64,000 nucleotides of DNA from Clytia hemisphaerica (GCA_902728285.1 CACVBU010000910.1:928691-992690); one strand, 5' to 3'. Counted from the first letter of the stretch, positions 1 to 12,200 are shown. A program made the numbers and translations. The notes: generated by a model not told the origin, from the sequence alone.

Positions 1-163
1 ATGTTCCTATAAGCAGTTTCTCATGAAAAAGTGCGATAAAGCTTTTGAAGTGTCAATCATAAAGAGACGTCACTCACTCATCACAAATCAATCCAAAGTG
101 TCTTTCAACACTCTAAAAAAAAGGAATAGAACTTTTAAGTGGAATCACTATCCCTTTTACACC

Positions 164-356
164 TTTTTTATAAGAACATAACGCTTCGATGGCCAAAATA
201 TTAAGAAAATTTTATGGCTTTAGGGACTCAAAAACACCAAATTTCTTAGGAAATTGCACAAAATACTGACAAAATGGTGAAAATAAGAACATTTTAAGAA
301 CAATTCAAGCTTAAAACATCAATAGGCTTTGAAAATTTTGGACGTCCTTATAAAAA
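164..356 (-). repeat. MITE family A, copy 1 (reverse orientation)
   Basis: AT-rich non-coding element of about 190-250 bp. It shares the framework TTATAAGAACAT at one end and ATGTTCTTA-type sequence at the other with copies near 4521, 7436 and 21488. Here the order is reversed. The ends are inverted repeats of each other, so I infer a MITE. No coding potential. Confidence 0.55.
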
Positions 357-534
357 TATGTGTTTGTTTAAAAATACATCAAAACTCTCCATAACTCGAT
401 CTCCATAACTCAATCCCTGAGGGGTCTTGCTTTGCTTTGGGCTTGGCGAAAGACAAGTTTGATCGGCTCAAGACACGAGTATGTTTACGATTTTTAATGT
501 AGCCAATGATCCATCTTTCATGGTCGTAAGAAAT

Positions 535-950
535 TAGCGAGTTTATGTATTTGCATTTTTGAGGACGGTAAAGTGACTGAAGCGATTTGGAATAACCTGC
601 AGTTCTGACCTGCGAAATCGAGGATGGTAAAAGTGCTGATTTACCGTCGTACCTAGACTAGCAAACTAGTATGTTAATTAATCATGTCAGAGGGCGGAAC
701 ATAGAGGCGGCGGGCGTTTGCTAGAATAGGAGCTGCATAGGAGAACGAGCAAAACTTGGTGAGAGGCTGCTGATTAGCCCTCGCCGCCGACAAAATTTCT
801 TCCTACGCTTACCTAACTCCTACGCTCACTTTTCCCGCCTGATACCGTTCCAGCCCGACTGGCGTGCCAGTCTACGTCGTACTCAGCTGGTCAGGATTTA
901 GTCAACCTTACCGTCTCTGTCCCAGAAAAACCCACACACATAAACTCGAT
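535..950 (-). repeat. MITE family B, copy 1, split by another insertion
   Basis: Begins TAGCGAGTTTATG and ends CATAAACTCGATA, the inverted termini of family B (other copies near 2835, 25141, 25701, 27526). The body carries the paired words GAGGACGGTAAA and CCTTACCGTCTC. Intact copies are about 180-195 bp; this one is longer because a separate element occupies 653-874. Confidence 0.65.
653..874. mobile_element. Small inverted-repeat element nested in MITE B, 8-bp target duplication
   Basis: Comparison with uninterrupted MITE B copies shows extra sequence here. It is flanked on both sides by CGTCGTAC (645-652 and 875-882), while intact copies have the site once in diverged form (CGTCGTCC). The insert begins CTAGACTAGCA and its far end, read in reverse, is TAGACTGGCA, giving short imperfect inverted termini. 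About 222 bp, no ORF. An 8-bp duplication would fit a hAT-type transposase; that assignment is inference. Confidence 0.6.
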
Positions 951-1750
951 ATTATTGGAAATCGACGGCCTTTTATCGGTAAAAATTCACAAAATTTGAA
1001 CTATAGAGAGTCAAAATGAAGGTGCGACAGTCTTCCTGATTTCCCGTAATTCATTGTGTGCAATAAATCTCTTTGAACCAAGCTTGATAGTTTCAAATTC
1101 TAATGGGTATATCATTTATCTAACTGTGAAAATATAAATCTCCTTCTTAAAAAAAAGCATATATCCCCTATCGCTTTTATCCCTCCCTTTAAGTTTTTAA
1201 GGCGGTGCTTCCCTCGCTAGAATGGGCAGGAAAATAAATAGCACCCTCTAGAGTGGATTTATAAAACATTTCAAATGTCAAAACTTAACAAAAAGAAATG
1301 AAATGGAAGTAAAATCTTAAACTTATGGGTCCCGATAAGAAATACAAATGTACAATGTTTTTGTACCCCAAAATTTTTATCAAAGCACTGAAAATTATTC
1401 TACTGTAATTTCCAATACCCTTTTAATTGTGTAGTCATTGCTTTGAAAATATTGTTTTATGGAGCCAACCTTTAGGATCCGTAGTATCGTTCGTGAGACG
1501 CAATCGCATGTGATTGGTTCGAAGGTAGATAGAATTTCGAAACTTTTTTGAGAGGGGGCCGCAAGTTAGACCTGAAAAAAGTTTTTGTCAAAAACTTACG
1601 TTAAAAGCAAAATTCCTAACCCCCGAAATGAGTAAACATTTGACGTTCTTCAAAAGTCGAATTCAAAAAACTCTTAACATCCTTCTTTCAAACCAACCAC
1701 ATGAGGTTGCGTCCCCGATTATGGTGTCTATAAGTAATGAAAAAACCGAC

Positions 1751-1928
1751 TTTTCTCACCTCCAAACGAACCATCGCACACACATAAACTGATAAAATTA
1801 CCATTCCCCTTGATAAACGAATCAGAGATCGTCAACTTACTTTACGTGGCCACTTTTTAGGCTTTTTTGTCAAGATAAAGAGACTTTTCTCACCTCCAAA
1901 CGAACCATCACACACACACAAACTGATA
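1751..1928. repeat. Direct repeat pair
   Basis: A block containing CTTTTCTCACCTCCAAACGA followed by ACCATC, a CACACA tract and AAACTGATA occurs at about 1757-1796 and again at about 1888-1928, separated by roughly 90 bp of unrelated AT-rich sequence. No gene is visible in 951-2285 around it. Confidence 0.5.
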
Positions 1929-2284
1929 CACAATAAACACTTATAAATTTATAAAAAATCATTTGTCGACCAACCGACAATCAACACTAAAGTTTCTGTG
2001 AAGCGACAAATACTTTTTTTGACATTTATCCCTTGTTAAAACTTCCCTTTGAGAAAGAAAAGACGCTAAGCTTAATTTATTCAAAATTGTTGACACTGAA
2101 TCTTCGCTTTAAGCATCTTTTATATAAAAGTGCCCTGGGTTTCCTATAACCTAATGAAAAATGAAACTTAAAGTGATCCCTTAGCAACGGTAACCGAATT
2201 CGGTCTCAGCAGCAAAGGTTTTTGGTCACCCTCTGTTATCACCTTACGAATCTGTTTTCCTAGCTCCACTTTAAAACACCCCCT

Positions 2285-2400
2285 TCTCACAGACCCGGTA
2301 AGATTTTTCCATCCAGTGGGGATGAAAATAACGGACTAAAACTCGATGGGGATTGATATTCCCATATTTTTTATGGCTGGGGATTTCAATTCTGTTGAGT
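2285..2400. repeat. GGGGAT-word element, partial copy
   Basis: Contains CACAGACCCGGT followed by repeated words of the type AGTGGGGATGAAAA and ATGGGGATT. The same words and a CCGGGTCTGTG end are found in opposite orientation at 55010-55280, so this is a fragment of the same dispersed repeat. Confidence 0.5.
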
Positions 2401-2834
2401 CAAAATATTCAGTTGACTTTTTTGCCGCAGAATAATTTCATAATGAAACAAGAATCAAGAATTCTAGGTCCTAGGGGAATTCAATTTGATTTTTTTTGGC
2501 CAAAAAGATTATCTCAGAAGCATAAAAAAACCCTTAAATAAGCACAAATAGCACAAATTTTGGAATTCATCATGAATAAATAAAATAAATCTTTAATAAA
2601 TTCGTCAAATCCACCAAATTTTATTCCGTCAAAATTTCTATAAATGTGTTAAGTAACACAGTGGGAACCTAATATTTTCGAGAGAAATAGGGTCTAAGAC
2701 CATGTTTAGACATTACGGTTCCGTTTCGTTCCGAAACAAAACGATTCCGAAGCAAGTCTGAACATCAAAGTTCGAAACGTCAAAAAAGAAGACGTTACAA
2801 AGCAAAATGGATCGAAACAGTTTCGCTCCACTAT

Positions 2835-3028
2835 TAGCGAGTTTATGTATGTGTGTTTTTCAGCGACGGAGACGGTAAGGTTCTAATTTGTCTAGATCAT
2901 GACCAACTGAGGACGACGGTAAATCAGCACTTTTACCGTCCTCGATTTTGCGGGGCGGAATTGCGGGTTTTTCCAAATCGCTTCAGTCACTCTACCGTCC
3001 TCAAAAGTGCAAATACATAAACTCGGTA
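2835..3028 (+). repeat. MITE family B, copy 2 (uninterrupted)
   Basis: Starts TAGCGAGTTTATGTATG and ends AATACATAAACTCGGTA. The middle holds GGAGACGGTAAGG, GACGACGGTAAATC and the reverse-complement word TTTACCGTCCTC. The terminal TA may be the target duplication. Best reference copy of the family in this window. No ORF. Confidence 0.7.
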
Positions 3029-3905
3029 TTCTCATCGGAACGGGAACTGCTCTAGCCTATACTAGACGTCACGGCTTTTTTTCTACGCTGTAACGTCTAT
3101 TCCACTTTGCGACTTTTTTGGGTTTTCGGGCTCTAAACTTTCGATTTTTTGACGTCACTTTTAACGTTTGAAGCAAAAAATCGAATTTGCGTCAAAACAC
3201 TTAAAAGGCTTCTATTTTTCGAAAATCGTCAAAGTGGAACTCACTAAGAAACGTTTTTGGTGAGGTGCTCGCTAGAACTGCTCCGTTTTCTTGCTCCGAA
3301 ACGCGTTCCAAAACCAATATGAACACTCTCGATCAGTAACGGAAATCTATGCTACGAAATCGTAACGTCTGAGCATAGTCTAAATAAGGTTCTCTATACG
3401 AACTGATACAAAAACTAAACCATTATTCAAAGTAGATAACTTTAAAGAAAAAGGTAAAATATTCTTCAGACTTTCATCAAATTCTTAAATCGCAACATGT
3501 TTTCAAAGATATATTACTAAGCTTTCAGATTAAACTTTATTCTTAAAGGCTGTAACTTTGCTTGATAGTAGACCGCACCCGACATTATGTTGACTATCAC
3601 CTATTCACAAACCAACGTACCCGTCTTTATTATACTTTGACTTAACCTAGAACCCTTGACGACAATCCTATTGTCTACGCAAAGATCACTAAAAAGAGAA
3701 TAATTTAAAAGGTGGGTATAACTTTGAAGTGCAGAGTAAGCAGTGGTGGAGGTCGTTTGTCCCATACTCTACCGCAACTATTTCTTCCTGTAAACCGCCG
3801 TGATGGCAGTAAACTCTACACATATACATTTCCTGTGGTTACCATTCCTCTATTGGACGATAGCATCGTCTAATCGAACCCATACTCTATATCTCAATGT
3901 AACTC

Positions 3906-4119
3906 ACAGTGCCGTAGCAACTGGGGGGACAAGGGGGGGGGGCTATGCCCCCCAAATTATTTTTTAATTTGTCATAATTGTCTTTATGTGCATGTTTTGA
4001 GTGTATTTTTAAGCAATCTAGAGCTCAAATTTTCAAAATTTTCCCCCTCGGCCCAAACCATGGTTGGCCCAAGGACTAAACTTCAGCTCCCCAATATGAA
4101 AATGCTTCCTACGGCACTG
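3906..4119. mobile_element. Small hAT-like inverted-repeat element
   Basis: Termini CAGTGCCGTAG (left) and CTACGGCACTG (right) are perfect inverted repeats. A run of G with CTATGCCCCCC lies just inside the left end. CAG starts are typical of hAT non-autonomous elements, but I see no flanking duplication, so the superfamily is uncertain. Confidence 0.55.
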
Positions 4120-4520
4120 ATTCAGATCTGGCGTTGCGTTCTCCATATTGCTCCTTTCTAAATTGCATTTTTCAAATCTAAGTAGTTTTTTTTACTGATT
4201 GGAAACTTTTGTGCTTTTCTTTCAAAATGGCGACCGCGTCAAGTGCTCCTAGTCTTCTTCAATGGACTCAGCGTCATCAAAAAGCAAATTTTAGCCAGAA
4301 GTAAAGAAAGACTCCATCGCTCTTACTTTTAAACCAAATAAAATCCCAAGATCAAAATTCCAATCCGAAAGATAATCCAGCACATAAAAAACTGACTCGA
4401 ATTTTTTAATATATCGTTAAAACAAATTTACTAAAAACGTCAAACAAAACAAAAAAAACAACAAACTTCCAAAGCAAGAATAATATCCAAAAATTTCTTT
4501 TTGAGTAGTAACATTATAAA

Positions 4521-4778
4521 GATACACGTTTTTTATAAGAACATCGAAAAAATTTAAAGCCTTTGGATGTTCTTAACTTTTTGGGTTTCAAGCCTAAAAA
4601 TATTCTTAATATGTTCTTATTTTCATAATTTTTTGAGCATTTTTATCCATTTTTCTAAGAAATCAGGTGTTTAAGAGTCTGCAAAGCCTTAAAATGTTCT
4701 TAACTTGTTCTTAACATTTTGGGCATCGAAACCTTATGTTCTTATATAGTTTGTTCTAATAAATAAAAACGTGTATCA
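4521..4778 (+). repeat. MITE family A, copy 2 (fullest copy)
   Basis: Outer ends GATACACG and CGTGTATC are inverted repeats. Inside them lie TTTTTTATAAGAACAT and, at the other end, ATGTTCTTATATAG plus TTGTTCTAATAAATAAAA. Repeated use of the words TGTTCTTAA and AAGCCTT through the body. No coding capacity. Confidence 0.65.
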
Positions 4779-4904
4779 TTATTACACAATAGGTCTATTC
4801 TAATGACCCGATTAAATGTTCTAATTACAATTTGATTATCCTTGTTGATGCGAACCGCATTCCATATTAATTTCTAATCAAATGAATGATCATTAAACTT
4901 CATT

Positions 4905-5308
4905 AAAATGTTCTGATACCCGCAGTTTTTTCACTGGATTCAATCTACCATTTGGATATATGGAGAACTCTTTGAACTCATTGAACTCTTCCCGAGTCCT
5001 TTTTTCCACCCTCCTATTACTTTCCAAGCAAGTGAATAGTCATCAAACTTCATCAAAATGATCTGATGCCCACATATTTTTCACTTGATTCAATCCACCA
5101 TTTGGATACACGAGGATTCTCCCCACATTATGTTACAATTGTATATTAGTTTTTCAGTCATCAAACTTCATTAAAATAACCCGCAACTTTTTCACTGGAT
5201 TCAATCCACCATTTAGATACTTACAAATCGAATTTCTTTTTAGCCCCTTCAAACTCTCCATACCTTTCATACACCTTATATCATCAATTTCTAATTGGAT
5301 GAATGGTC
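4905..5308 (+). repeat. Minisatellite with ~110-170 bp units, left part
   Basis: Tandem units built from TTTTTCACTGGATTCAAT, CACCATTTGGATAC and GTCATCAAACTTCAT recur with variable spacing (CCATTTGGATA-type cores near 4947, 5097 and 5208). The same units continue at 7010-7350, so the array was split by the insertion lying between. Confidence 0.65.
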
Positions 5309-5311
5309 CTT

Positions 5312-5563
5312 GTGAAGAAATGTATGCTGGGTAAAGCAAGTGTGTTGCTGGCTAATCATTTCGAACAAAATAACCACGGTGTCAATACACGAAACCAAAA
5401 TGCTTTTATTCGTCTGCCCAAAATTCGTTTAGAAGTTGCCCGACGTGGATTCTTCTTTATGGGAAGAAGGTTGTACAATACGCTACCAGTGGAATTGAGA
5501 ACCGTAAATGACTTTAATATTTTTAAAAACAAAATAAAGTCTCATACTTTCAATTTTATTTAA
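5312..5563 (+). pseudogene. LINE reverse transcriptase C-terminal fragment
   Basis: Open frame of about 80 residues. Recognisable elements in order are KCMLGKASVLLANHFEQN, TRNQNAFIRLPKIRLEVARR, FFFMGRRLYNTLPVELR and a short basic tail. This is the segment after the RT domain in CR1/jockey-like ORF2 proteins. No start codon of its own: the visible frame begins at the truncation point. Cannot be functional alone. Confidence 0.6.
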
Positions 5564-5790
5564 GTATAGTGCCTCTGCTTAGCCTTTAACTTGCCACTAC
5601 ACTATCTCTTTTCTGGATAATTTATTTTTGGATCTAGTGAGGCTTTGGTTTTCACTCTCGTTGCTACATTTAACTATATCCCTAATATTCTGTATCAATT
5701 TGTTTACAACACCACAACACTACGTAATGATCTTTTACCAGAGATAGTAAAGAGAGGCGTTTAGGATATTTTATCTAATATTTGTTTCCG

Positions 5791-5830
<40 letters not shown>

Positions 5831-5835
5831 GAATA

Positions 5836-6386
5836 CTTTAACCGGATTAATTTTCGCGAGATTAAATTTCGCGAGTTCAAAAATTCGCGAAATTTTTTGG
5901 ATTTATTTTCGCGAATGAGCCCTTTGAAAAATTTCGCGTGGATTTAATTTCGCGAATGAGCCTTTTCAAAAATTTCGCGTGGATTTAATTTTGCGAAGGG
6001 AAGAAATTAAAAAAAGATTTACTTCGGTTATCTTTACGATTTTCTTGAAACTTGACAATTTTGCTAAAAACAACTATGGTACAAAAATTACAATTCTTTC
6101 TCATCATCAAAATTTTCAAAAATGTCAAATGCAGAGCGTTGCTTCTCTGGCAAAACCCACGCGTCCTCGTCGTCATCTTCGCCGTTATCTTCTTCCTCCG
6201 TATCTTTCAAAAATTCGCGAATTTTTTTGGATTTATTTTCGCGAATGAGCCCTTTGAAAAATTTCGCGCGGATTTAATTTCGCGAACGAGCTATCCCAAA
6301 CGATTTCGCGAGTTTTATTTTCGCGAAAATGGCGAAAATTCGCGAAACCGCGAAATTTAATCTCGCGAAAATTAATCCGGTTAAAG
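5836..6386. mobile_element. TTCGCGAA-saturated MITE inserted in the LINE 3' UTR
   Basis: Ends CTTTAACCGGATTAATTTT and its reverse complement, followed inward on both sides by CGCGAGATTAAATTTCGCG-type sequence. TA lies directly outside each end (5834-5835, 6387-6388), fitting a TA target duplication. The body carries many copies of the self-complementary word TTCGCGAA and GAGCCCTTTGAAAAATTTCG. ORFs across it are fortuitous. Confidence 0.7.
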
Positions 6387-7009
6387 TATGATAATTTCAC
6401 TGTTTTTGGGTACTTTCTCCTTTTCAGAGTTTACACATTGCGTCACACTTTTCAGTATTAATATTCTCAGTCTCGACATACTGTATTAATAGACTTCACA
6501 TACATGTATACTCTTAGTCTTGTTTACATTAATTTTAAGATAACCTTTTGAAGTATCTATCGATCACAGCGTGGTTTTTCTGCGGGTATAACCTTTCATA
6601 TTTAGTTTAATATATTCTCTATTAGTTCTATTTTATGTTTGCCTCAGTTATTTTTCATACTGTGTTATGCCTCGTGTTTTTCCTTACTATCATTTACTCA
6701 TGCCTTTCCAACATTGGAAAGTACGTACACCTCTCAATCAAAACGAGATCTAACATCGTAATTTCTACTTTCATAGCGAATTTAACTCCTCATTCAAATA
6801 ATTAATTTTTAAGTGCTTTTTCATAGCCAAATTCAATACGTTCGTAAACTATGCCAGCATGCCTTTTATTTAACTTATAATTTATTTATTATTTTAGATT
6901 TATAACAGGACCAAAGGTAATATCAGATACTTGTAACTGTTTGCGTAATCCTGTATAAATATTCAATAAAAACTAAAAAAAATTAAACTTCGATAGGTTT
7001 AATCTGACA

Positions 7010-7350
7010 ACCGCCAATTTTTAACAGTTTTTAATCCACCATTTGGATACAAGGGAAATGATAAATTCATTTGCCCCGTTGAATTTTCCCCATCCCTTTG
7101 CCCCTTTGCCCTTTATATTATCGATTTCTAATCAAACGAATGGTCATCAAAGTTCATTAAAATGTTCTGATACCCGCAACTTTTTCACTGGATTCAATTC
7201 ACCATTTGGATACTTACAAATTCTAATTTCAGCCCCATTAAACTTTTCATTGACACTTTATATCATCATTCTATTAATTTCTATTATAAACTAAATTAGA
7301 TATGACCTTTTTCACTGGATTTAATTCATCATTTGGATATATGAGGGTTG
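7010..7350 (+). repeat. Minisatellite, right part
   Basis: Continues the 4905-5308 array after the LINE insertion. CACCATTTGGATAC-type cores occur near 7029, 7200 and 7327, with TTTTTCACTGGATT and GGTCATCAAAGTTCATTAAA between them. Confidence 0.65.
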
Positions 7351-7435
7351 ATAAATTTATTTACAATCATTGACCATTACGCAAAAAGAAGATTGGATAC
7401 GGGTTTAACAGGGTCGAATGACGTCATATGCTTGT

Positions 7436-7999
7436 ACATGTTTTTTTATAAGAACATCCAAAAAAATTTGAAGCCTTCGGATGCTTTTAACGTTTTGAGT
7501 TTTAAGCCTTATAATGTTCTCTCAACATCTCTTATTTTTACCATTTTGTGCGTATTTTTGTCCATTTTTCTAAGAAATCAGGTGTTTTAGAGTCTGTGAA
7601 GCCTTACAATGTTCTTAACTTGTTCTCAATATTTTGGCCACAGAAGCCTCATGTTCTTACAATCATGGTCGTAATATTTGAGAAAAAAGGGAAATCCACC
7701 GGGAAGTTTTGAAACCACAATCGATTTGTAAGTGCTCTAAAGTAGGTTTGAAGGGTAGAGTTTTAAGACTTAGGACCTTAGGATCTCAGGATCCAAAAGC
7801 TCAAAAATAGTCCAATAAGGCTCAGAATATAGCCTGGAAGTCTGCCAACTCCTCCCAAATTGAAATATTCGATTAAGTTAAAGAGATAGCCCAAAATCGA
7901 CTTTCTCGCCAGAACTTTAAATCTTGAAAAACGTTAAAATAACCGGAATTCTCATTCTATTTCGACCATGATTGTAGGTTATTCTTATGAAAACGTATA
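7436..7999 (+). repeat. MITE family A, copy 3, interrupted by MITE S
   Basis: The left part (7436-7660) matches other A copies from TTTTTTTATAAGAACAT to ATGTTCTTACA. The expected right end (TTCTTATGAAAACGTA-type) reappears only after 7978. The intervening stretch is the S element described separately. Confidence 0.6.
7660..7976. mobile_element. MITE family S, copy 1, nested in MITE A
   Basis: Termini ACAATCATGGTCG and CGACCATGATTGT are inverted repeats. The body (TAGAGTTTTAA, CTCAAAAATAG, AGCCTGGAAGTC, ACTTTCTCGCCAGAACTT) matches a second copy at 19136-19418. It interrupts MITE A, and TA flanks are compatible with the target. Confidence 0.6.
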
Positions 8000-8779
8000 T
8001 CTGTAGGCCATCTCATGGTCCAAATGAATCATGGGTTTATCAGGACTGATTGTGCCTCCATAAATAGCTCTCCGTTGGTTAGACGTAAGGTGGTTTTTAG
8101 AGGAAAATTCAACCCCTGTCAATAACGCACCCTGTTTATTAGATTTTGAATAAATATCAGACCCCCCTACTATTCGGGACCTTAGTGTATGTCAATGCGA
8201 GGTCTTGATAAATTTGATAAACTCGACACCAATCGTCTGTCATGAAGTTCTTGGCGATATATAGATAGGCTTGTTACTTTGAATCTCGGATACACGTTAG
8301 AATGAGTAGCTCTTTTCCTGCATCGATGCACAAACTTTGCCAAACAATGAAACAACCTTGCAGTGATTTCATAAAACTCGTTATGATGTAGGGTTATGAA
8401 CCTGCCTACCTTCCTAGCTACCTTCTGGTCTTTTAATTCGTGTTGTTGTTTTATTGTCAAACTTACTGTTTTTCTCATTGATATAGATAGCTTTGTTTTC
8501 GTCAGTCATCACCACTCATTATCTTGTCGTGTTGGTCAGCTATCGCAGTTGTTTCCTCAAGTTTCGCCTTTACCAGACCAAGTGAGGATCGATGTTTTGT
8601 CATTCTCCTAGCTGGTTCTGATTACTCCGCAAATACGCTAAATGGGTGACTCGTAATGGGAGAAGACGAGACGAGACAAGATGGTAAAGATGAGATGTTT
8701 TGCTGAAGTCAATCTCCTTGGTAGGATTTGAAGCCAACAAATCCTACCAAAGTTGCGCGGCCTTGAGCGGCTCGCCTGG

Positions 8780-8878
8780 TTTTTACACAAATGACAGATT
8801 GAAACTAAAATTTACCGCTAAACTTCGAAAAAAATATCAATCGTAAACAAAGGAATTGCTAGATTCAATCTGTCGTCA
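8780..8878 (-). repeat. Short dispersed repeat (partner at 19567)
   Basis: GGTTTTTACACAAA, TTTACCGCTAAACTT and GATTCAATCTGTCG appear here in reverse order and strand relative to 19567-19672. Non-coding, about 100 bp. Family unknown. Confidence 0.45.
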
Positions 8879-9264
8879 AAAATGCGGCGCATTTTTTAAG
8901 GCTTCACTTTTTCTTGCCTGAGAAAGGTTAGAGATTGAACTCTAGCCCTTCGGGCTTTAAACTCAATGGTTTTGCTTGCTGCGGAAATGGCTGCGGAACC
9001 GATCCCTATAGAGAGTGCGTGCGTGAAGTGCTTGCAGCAATCAAGACCTACATGGAGGTTTTTCGGGAAAATCGGGAAAATCGGAAAAAATCCGGAACGG
9101 GATTTTGTGAAAGTGAAAGTGATTTTGAATTTTCGAGGATCCAGAAATAATTTCAGCCACCAAGCAAGAAGACCAGACCACCAACAACCAACAACCAAGG
9201 TCCAGACAAGCCACAATTTATCTTACCAATAGAAAAACTGTGTCAACTTAGATGTAACTTGAGG

Positions 9265-12200
9265 ATGGGAACAAGACCACCAAGATGGCTGAACTGTCCC
9301 AGGAAAAGTGTGATTATAAGTGGTAAATTTTTATTTTTTCTACAGTGCGTCACAAACAGCCATATAAACAAAACTCAACATTCTCACAAAAGTTGTCTTT
9401 TTGATTTCCCAAACATTCGTCTCAAGCGTTCCCTTCCACAATAATTTATGTAATTGCAATTGCGGTCAGTCCACAGTCGGCTTCAACATATACACATGTT
9501 TTTATTTACGTGACCGAAGTGCCTACTAAAACAATCCGGGGGTAAATAGCGAAGTAACACAGCAGATTATTCGTAAGTATCTTTTGACATTGACAATCAA
9601 ATACAATATATTATACTATATTTCCTTAATTCAAAAATCAAAAATTCATTTTTCATTCGCGAAAAATAAAAATAAAAGAATAATGAATTAATATTACATA
9701 CTAAGACGCCCCCGTCTTTTACTCTCATTTAATTTCCAATCTCGGCACGTGCAAAACGCCCGTCCGCCCAATATCCACCCAATCAGCTTAAATTCACTTT
9801 AATTGTCCAGACGATCTCAATCGAACGGAATCGACGATCGAACCAGTCGAACCAAATCGAACGCAATCGACCGATTGAAATTCGATTGTCGAACGCAATC
9901 GAATCTCAATCGAATATTACCGCGATTTTCAGATTCAATTGATATTCGATTGCGTTCGATTGATGTTTGAATGCGTTCGATTGCATTCGATCGTCGATTC
10001 ATTGACCCCCGGATTGTTCATCGCATAATTTCTACGGGAAATCGAAAGTAATTTCATTCGGCTTGTGATGTTTGAGAGCTTGGATGTTGGGAAGCTGCAA
10101 GACTAAATCCAGATGATCTCAATCGAACGGAATCGACGATCGAACCAGTCGAGCAACAATCGAACCAATCGAATATTACCCAGAATTTTGACGTTCGATT
10201 GCGTTCGACAATCAAATTTCAATTGGTCGATTGCGTTCGATTTGGTTCGATTGGTTCGATCGTCGATTCCGTTCGATTGAGATCGTCTGGTAATAATTAC
10301 AAAAACAAAAAGTTTGATACTTCATTTGTGAAATATTCAATAAATTCCTGGTTTCAATTTTCAGTGGGCGTTCTTCTAGGGCTTCGTTTATCGCGTAATT
10401 TTTGCGTCACACAAACTTTCTTGGCCGCTCGTAATAATTATACATTGCCAAATTTGGTTCTCCATTGTCGAGTCAGGATCGATGGTGACGTCACCTAAGC
10501 ATAAAAAAGAAAGGATTTCGTCAGTTTTATGCATATATTAATTTGCGAGATATTCTATTCGCCGCGCGAGCGCACTTTTCGTAGACTAGTCGGAGTACTT
10601 TCTTTTACTCGCGGGATTGATGGTAACTTTTCATCTTCGTTATTTTTAAAATGAAGCACAACCGAAAAAAAACGAAACTTCAGAAAGTTGCGTATTTCCA
10701 GTGAGTAAACGACTCTGACAATTAACAAAATTGATGATGATGATTTTTTTTCGGTCAGGCCAATGTCTCGTATTGGGGGTTCTAGTCTTGAGCCCAAAGC
10801 CTACGCAGGATTGCAGCGTTTGGGTAAACGAGACAAAACTCTAAAAAAGCTGGTGTTTTGACGCGCTTCCGTGCTCTCGAAATATCGCGGTTTGAGACGC
10901 ACTGTTCTAGCTAGATGTGTTTTCCTGTTCCTGGCGGCCTCTGCAGAACTTTTTTAGAACAAGGCAGTGAAGTTCCAAAGCTTTAAACCAAGCGATCGGG
11001 CTCGATAGGATCGAAAATCAGAACGAATCAAGAAAAAGATCGATACCGTAAGTCAGACCTGCCAACTTCAGATGTTCATTTTGCGTGAGATAAAAATTTT
11101 GAAGCAAAATCCGAAATCTTAGCCCCATTTTTCCAATTTTTTGACATCAGAAAACGGAGAATGTTTTCCAAAAAATCAAATTTTCTGAAAATCCGAAAAA
11201 CAGGGCGGGACACCCCTCTAAAGACGACACGGGATCTGTAAAATAATCAAAACAAACCTTGAATGAAATTCTTGGTATCATTGGGCCATTCCAGAAAAAA
11301 GAAATTACCCCCTATAATGGATGACATCAATTTTTGAAATAAATTTTGGCACGGAATTCCAGGCAAACTTTAAAGAGAAAGTATCGGAATTCCATGAATT
11401 TTACTTAATTTTGCATTAAAGTATTGGAATTCCATGATTTTTTTAGGTTACAGTAATGGAATTCCACGGTTTTGATAGGTATTTTGTAAATTTGTTATAT
11501 ACGGAAATTCCGGACTTTCTTGAAAGCAATTTGGTACGGAAATTCCAAGTCGTCCATTGGGGGGGTAACGAATAAAAACTGGAATGGCCCATTCTTATCA
11601 AACAAGTTCATGCATCAAATTAGAAGTTCAGTAAACATTGCAATCCTTTCAATAGACCTTTTTTTAAAGAGGCAGCCATGTTGAATAATTATGTACTCCA
11701 GCATAAAAACAAAGATACAGCCATGCATAATTTTTTAAATATGCATGATACAGTAATTATGCATGGCTGTATCATTGTTTTTATGCTGGAGTACATAATT
11801 ATTCAACATGGCTACCTCTTAAAAAAAAGGTCTATTAAAAAAGCAGCCAAATTATAAGCAGTTTTACACAACACACGAAACACATGCATGCAAACTTCCC
11901 CGTAACTTTATCGTGTCCATCATTAAAATTTTACAACTTTAGTACGCTTCAAGTCATGTGATAAAAATAATTCGCGCGCTTAGTCAACCTGGTTTCCCCG
12001 TCCTTAATATTTATTGCAAGCCAAGCACACGCTCTAGGCGCTAAGAGGTCGCATTAAACCTCTAGGCGCCGCACCTAGCCACCCGGCAGGATGGTTGGCG
12101 GTCACATCAAATTCATAAGGAAACCAGGTTCTTTTTATTATTTACGGTTCAATGTAGAAAGGTCTACTAAAAAATTCCTTGCGTGCAAAATGTTGTTTTG

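Larger units (their letters stand above)
5309..6985 (+). mobile_element. 5'-truncated non-LTR retrotransposon (LINE) tail
   Basis: The first ~255 bp encode the extreme C-terminus of a LINE reverse-transcriptase polyprotein: about 83 residues with TRNQNAF, LPKIRLEVARRGFFFMG and LYNTLPVELR, then a stop at 5561-5563. This pattern is known from CR1/jockey-like ORF2 tails. A long 3' untranslated stretch follows, with a T run at 5793-5822, an inserted MITE (5836-6386) and an AATAAAAACTAAAAAAAA-type end near 6985. It sits inside the minisatellite and everything upstream of the tail is missing, so it is a dead 5'-truncated copy. Confidence 0.65.

Noticed and set aside
5979..6360. Overlapping frames of 89 and 102 codons
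   Set aside because: Lie inside the TTCGCGAA-word MITE; both strands are open by composition.
1..9000. Bacterial-style operons, Shine-Dalgarno sites or terminators
   Set aside because: Introns, LINE, SINE and MITE content show this is animal nuclear DNA.
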